Below are positions 14,605 to 17,952 of a DNA stretch of 17,952 bases, in pieces. Both the position numbers and the translations under genes were made by a program. Each line of letters opens with the position of its first letter. The first letter of the stretch is position 1. The stretch lies in assembly GCF_019402445.1 (NCBI RefSeq), contig NZ_SRZM01000050.1:1-17952 (forward strand). The letters are read 5' to 3'. Source of the stretch: Brachyspira pilosicoli (GTDB lineage Bacteria; Spirochaetota; Brachyspiria; Brachyspirales; Brachyspiraceae). The notes below the pieces were generated by a model. The model was not told the DNA's origin and did no database searches. It was given only the letters and a program-made list of their open reading frames with translations.

Positions 14605-14633
14605 AAGAGGGTGGGTTTTATACCTACCCTTTT
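14605..14633 (+). terminator. Terminator of the flavodoxin gene, overlapping the end of rlmE
   Basis: AAGAGGGTGGGT (14605-14616) pairs with ACCTACCCTTTT (14622-14633) around a 5-nt loop, with two G.U pairs in rightward RNA. The leftward version has an A-C mismatch, so it serves the flavodoxin mainly. The right arm contains the rlmE stop codon. Confidence 0.8.
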
Positions 14634-15208
14634 AACTTTTTAAAACCCTTTGCAAATAAAAATACTTCTCTGCTTTCATCTCTTGAACTTTTTGGCTTAA
14701 ACACTGTTACAGAATTAAAATAATCATTAAGCTCTTTTTTAAAATTAGGCAAATCTTTTCCGTCAAAAACCTTTATAAAAAAATTGCCATTATCTTTTAA
14801 TACATCTTTTGCCAAATAAAATATTTTTTCACATAAACCTATAGAACGCAAATGATTAGTTTCTCTGTCTGAAGTAGTATTGGGCATAGCATCACTAACA
14901 ACAACATCAAACTCTATATTATCAAAAGTAGAAGAATCCATCTCTTTTATATCACCAAGAATAAATTTAAATCTCTGATGCGATAAATTATTAGGAAGTA
15001 TATCAACCCCAACAACAGAACCTGTTTTAATAATCTTATTAAGCATATACTGGCTAAAAGAACCGGGAGAACAGCCCACATCAAGTACATTGTCAGATGA
15101 TTTAATAAACTTGAACTTATTTTGTGCCTCTTCCAATTTAAATACACTTCTAGCTTTATAATTTTCTTCTTTAGCCTTTTTAAAATAAAAATCTTGAACT
15201 TTTTTCAT
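14624..15208 (-). CDS. rlmE: 23S rRNA (uridine-2'-O)-methyltransferase RlmE (FtsJ/RrmJ)
   Basis: The 194-residue methyltransferase modifies the ribosomal A-loop uridine (U2552 in E. coli). It has the N-terminal YKARSVFKLEE (17-27), SAM-binding motif LDVGCSPGSFSQ (42-53) and acidic motif VGVDI (66-70). The RlmE catalytic tetrad K-D-K-E is visible as K24, D106 (SDAMPN), K146 (FIKVFDG) and E181 (SREVFLF). The usual SDxAPN reads SDAMPN, a small swap that keeps D and PN. The gene starts 10 bp after the TPR gene ends, with no clear SD, suggesting coupled translation. It ends in TAG inside the convergent terminator. Confidence 0.93.
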   Translation of the reverse strand: MKKVQDFYFKKAKEENYKARSVFKLEEAQNKFKFIKSSDNVLDVGCSPGSFSQYMLNKIIKTGSVVGVDILPNNLSHQRFKFILGDIKEMDSSTFDNIEFDVVVSDAMPNTTSDRETNHLRSIGLCEKIFYLAKDVLKDNGNFFIKVFDGKDLPNFKKELNDYFNSVTVFKPKSSRDESREVFLFAKGFKKLKG

Positions 15209-15218
15209 AAGATAAAAT

Positions 15219-16625
15219 TTATATAATCCAATCTAATTTTTCTTCACTTCTAGTAACACCAACAGGAACACTTGTAAATGTAGACTTTTCAACTAAACTT
15301 TCTAAACGTTTAATACCTACTATATCAATTCTAGACATAGCGGCATATCTTATAGCATCAGGAGTAGCCATAGCACAAGTTACAAGTACAGAATTAACTA
15401 TATTAGAATTAACAGCATAATCATATAACTGTATAAGCTCCTCATTAAATATAGGGCTATAAGACATTCTAAAGAATACTATCTTTTTAGTAGAATGAAC
15501 ACTCTTACCATCTTTAGCAAAAATTATAACATATTTCTTATCTGTAGTCTTTAATGAATATGGAATTAAATTCATAGTAGACACTATTTTTAATGCCAAA
15601 TCAGCAAATTCATTTTCATCAAGTTTAAAGAAGTTCTTAATATTATCACTATATCTTGACTCTTTATATTCAGCTAATTTTTTCTCAGCATCTTTATAAT
15701 TTGGATTTATAATGATTATATTTTCTAAGTATTCTATAGCCTTATTAAGATTTTCCATTCTACTATAACATTCAGATAATTGATACAATATAGCTAAATT
15801 CAATTCTTTATCAATACCATCATAAGCAATGGCCATTTCTAAATATTTAATAGCAAACTCTATATTGTTTAATTCTATATAACATAAAGCTATCTCATAC
15901 AAAGATTTAATAGCATATTCTCTATCTTTGCTTGATATTTTATAATGCTTAATAGCATTTTTACAGTCTAATTTTCCTTTATATGCTCGTCCTAAGTTAT
16001 AATTCAAAGCTGGGTCATTAGGATATTTATTAATAATACTATTCATTATAACTATAGCTTCATTATAATTGCCAGCACTAACATAACAATATGCTTTATA
16101 TTTAGAGGCTTCTTTATTTGTAGAATCAGCTTCTAAAGCATTCTCAAAAAACTGAAAAGCTGTATTATATTGACCATTCTCATAATATATTTTTCCTATT
16201 TCTATAGAAACATTTACTTTATATTCTCCACCCAATTTTAATAAAGATAAAAACTGTGCTAATGATTCTTCTTTTCTTCCTATAGCATTTAAAGATCTTC
16301 CTAAAGATATTACTGTTTCTGGAGAATCATCGCCTGTATCTATTGCATGTCTATATTCAACTATAGCAAAGGGATATTCACCCATTTTATAATAACAATC
16401 GCCTATAATTTTATATATTTTATAAGATTTATTATGCACTTTATTTTTGGATAGCATATCTCTTAATTTTTTTATTGCAAAATTATATTTTTCTGATGCT
16501 ATATAATTATTTACTCTATCCATATCGGACTGGACATATTTTGAATACAATTTTGGAAGTATTTTACTTGCAATAAAAAGCAATATACAAAATACTACAA
16601 TAAATACTATAATATAAACAGTCAT
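15219..16625 (-). CDS. Membrane-anchored TPR protein with a degenerate Mrr-like C-terminal domain
   Basis: Residues 3-25 form one N-terminal transmembrane helix followed by basic residues, so the bulk is probably cytoplasmic. Residues 35-320 are TPR repeats, with units near 66-97, 103-130, 137-168, 171-200, 205-232, 240-272 and 276-309; recurring patterns are GDCYYKMGEYPFAIVEY and LSECYSRMENLNKAIEYL. Residues about 340-448 resemble the Mrr/restriction-endonuclease-like fold: KYVIIFAK, KKIVFFRMSYSPI, ELIQLYDYAVN, SVLVTCAMATPDAIRYA and RIDIVGIKRLESL. In active Mrr domains the strand corresponding to KKIVFFR ends in QxK. Here it is FFR, so cleavage is unlikely. Function unknown; an assembly or scaffold role is inference. 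It leads a two-gene unit with rlmE. Confidence 0.75.
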   Translation of the reverse strand: MTVYIIVFIVVFCILLFIASKILPKLYSKYVQSDMDRVNNYIASEKYNFAIKKLRDMLSKNKVHNKSYKIYKIIGDCYYKMGEYPFAIVEYRHAIDTGDDSPETVISLGRSLNAIGRKEESLAQFLSLLKLGGEYKVNVSIEIGKIYYENGQYNTAFQFFENALEADSTNKEASKYKAYCYVSAGNYNEAIVIMNSIINKYPNDPALNYNLGRAYKGKLDCKNAIKHYKISSKDREYAIKSLYEIALCYIELNNIEFAIKYLEMAIAYDGIDKELNLAILYQLSECYSRMENLNKAIEYLENIIIINPNYKDAEKKLAEYKESRYSDNIKNFFKLDENEFADLALKIVSTMNLIPYSLKTTDKKYVIIFAKDGKSVHSTKKIVFFRMSYSPIFNEELIQLYDYAVNSNIVNSVLVTCAMATPDAIRYAAMSRIDIVGIKRLESLVEKSTFTSVPVGVTRSEEKLDWII

Positions 16626-16744
16626 AGTCTTTCTTAAATTTTTTGTATTTTATATTATATTACTCGGAATTATTTTCAATATGTAAAGTACTTTTTATTG
16701 ATGGTATTATAAATTTATTATAATTAAAAATAGGTTAATAATTA

Positions 16745-16773
16745 TTTATACTTTTTATAAATTATGTTATAAT
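16745..16773 (+). promoter_or_regulatory. Extended -10 promoter of uvrA
   Basis: TATAAT at 16768-16773 is preceded by TGT (16765-16767), giving a TGnTATAAT extended -10. The -35 position, TTTATA at 16745-16750 (17 bp spacer), is weak. AAGAGG follows, eight bases before the ATG. I see no LexA-like dyad. Confidence 0.6.
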
Positions 16774-16801
16774 ACTTTAACTTTTTTAAGAGGATAAATT
16801 A

Positions 16802-17952
16802 ATGGCTAACAATTCTATAGAAATAAGAGGTGCTAAAGAGCATAACCTTAAAAATATATCACTTTCAATACCTCATAAAACTCTAACTACTTTAACAGGA
16901 GTATCAGGAAGCGGAAAAAGCTCGCTTGCATTCGATACTATTTTTAAAGAAGGGCAAAGAAGATATTTAGAATCATTATCAGCCTATGCAAGACAGTTTT
17001 TGGGAGTTATGGCTAAGGCTGATGTTGAACATATTGAAGGGTTATCTCCTACTATTTCTATAGATCAAAAAAGCGTAAATAAAAATCCTCGCTCTACTGT
17101 TGGTACTGTTACAGAGATTTATGACTTTTTCAGACTTCTTTTTGCAAGGCTTGGAGTGCCGTATTGCTCTAAATGCGGACATAAGATTTCTAAACAAAGC
17201 GAAGACCAAATTGCACAAAGTGTTTTAAGAGAGTTTTCAGAGAAAAGAATTTTAGTGCTTGCACCTATTGTAAGAGATAGAAAAGGAGAGTATAGAAAAG
17301 AAATTGAAGAAGTAAAACTTGCAGGATATCCTAGAATAAGAATTGATAATATAGTTTATAAATTTGATGAAGATGAAATACCAGAACTTAAAAGATATGA
17401 GAAGCACACTTTAGAAATAGTTATAGATAGAATAAAAGTTGAAGATAAGTATTTATCAAGAATAACTGATGATATTGAGAGAGCCATAAGAATAACAAAA
17501 GGCTTAGTAGCATTCTATGAAGAGCATGAATTAAATACAGAGCAAATAACAGAAGAAGAAAATAATGAAGCTGATACAAAAACTAAAAAGAAAAAAATAA
17601 AAATGAGTAAGCAGTTTGAAATAGATAAATATTATAAACTCTACACAACAGAAAGGTCTTGTGCAAATTGCGGACACTCTATTGCAGATATTGAGCCTAA
17701 TTTATTTTCATTTAACAACCCTATGGGGGCATGTACTGTTTGCGGGGGGCTTGGAGTTGAGCATGTATTTACAGAAAAGCATATTGTAAGAGATGAAAAT
17801 TTAAATATTTATGATGGGGCTTTATCTTGTTTCGTAGATGATCATATTGGCTTTGATATGGAATATGGCACTGATGAACTTGAAGTGATTGCTAAAACTT
17901 ATAAAATAGATTTAAAAAAGCCTTGGAAAGATTTAACTAAAACAGAAAAAAA
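16802..17952 (+). CDS. uvrA: Excinuclease ABC subunit UvrA (3' end outside window)
   Basis: The frame is open from ATG 16802 to the window edge, 383 codons out of about 940 expected. The N-terminus IEIRGAKEHNLKNISLSIP, Walker A GVSGSGKSS (33-41), RRYLESLSAYARQFLG (53-68) and DVEHIEGLSPTISIDQK are nearly invariant in UvrA. The first zinc module is C287-x2-C290 with C311-x2-C314. The ATP-binding signature region and the second ATPase lie beyond the edge. UvrA dimers with UvrB find bulky DNA lesions for nucleotide excision repair. A Glu/Lys-rich linker (about 243-270) lies in the variable insertion domain and is a little unusual. The gene diverges from the TPR gene across a 176-bp gap. Confidence 0.97.
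   Translation, partial: MANNSIEIRGAKEHNLKNISLSIPHKTLTTLTGVSGSGKSSLAFDTIFKEGQRRYLESLSAYARQFLGVMAKADVEHIEGLSPTISIDQKSVNKNPRSTVGTVTEIYDFFRLLFARLGVPYCSKCGHKISKQSEDQIAQSVLREFSEKRILVLAPIVRDRKGEYRKEIEEVKLAGYPRIRIDNIVYKFDEDEIPELKRYEKHTLEIVIDRIKVEDKYLSRITDDIERAIRITKGLVAFYEEHELNTEQITEEENNEADTKTKKKKIKMSKQFEIDKYYKLYTTERSCANCGHSIADIEPNLFSFNNPMGACTVCGGLGVEHVFTEKHIVRDENLNIYDGALSCFVDDHIGFDMEYGTDELEVIAKTYKIDLKKPWKDLTKTEK

Overview
The window is about three-quarters A+T. Its gene set points to an anaerobic, host-associated spirochaete, most likely Brachyspira: an rpmB-ispH pair, a pst phosphate transporter with phoU, a catalase, arsR with an ArsP-type permease, and apparent use of selenocysteine. The genus is an inference from base composition and gene content, not from a search. 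Nearly all genes read leftward. Only the left-edge DUF4912 gene, a flavodoxin and uvrA (cut by the right edge) read rightward.

Layout. 1-833: the end of a lysine-rich DUF4912 protein. 871-2795 (-): rpmB followed by ispH, which overlap by one base; ispH is fused to a UbiA-like membrane domain. 2910-7097 (-): pstS, a fused pstC-pstA permease, pstB and phoU, with a terminator hairpin between pstS and the permease. 7495-8946 (-): catalase. 9217-9906 (-): two small tandem thioredoxin-fold genes. Each has one in-frame TGA inside a Gly/Cys motif, so I read both as selenoproteins. An annotation that treats TGA as a stop would lose or truncate them. 10021-12426 (-): an orphan PTS EIIC and a TIM-barrel-like protein. 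12560-13916 (-): arsR and the ArsP/UPF0718 permease, divergent from a flavodoxin (14079-14594, +). 14624-16625 (-): a membrane-anchored TPR protein with a degenerate Mrr-like C-terminus, followed by rlmE. 16802-17952 (+): the start of uvrA.

How the genes fit together. The pst genes take up phosphate. The hairpin and a TTG start on the permease would favour making excess binding protein. Catalase, the two selenoprotein-type redox proteins, flavodoxin, arsR and the ArsP-like permease make up a redox and metalloid-stress neighbourhood from about 7.5 to 14.6 kb, interrupted by a sugar-PTS cassette that has its own promoter and operator-like repeats. The most interesting item is the selenoprotein pair. 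One member keeps the thioredoxin CxxC and gains an N-terminal CGUG motif. The other has lost CxxC and keeps only GUGC, followed by a perfect 6-bp hairpin at a distance suited to a bacterial SECIS.

Promoters matching the sigma-70 consensus, with 16-17 bp spacers, stand before rpmB, pstS, katA, the selenoprotein pair, the PTS cassette and arsR. Four intrinsic terminators are visible, and their G.U pairs show which strand is transcribed. I saw no tRNA, rRNA, CRISPR array, insertion sequence or attachment site.
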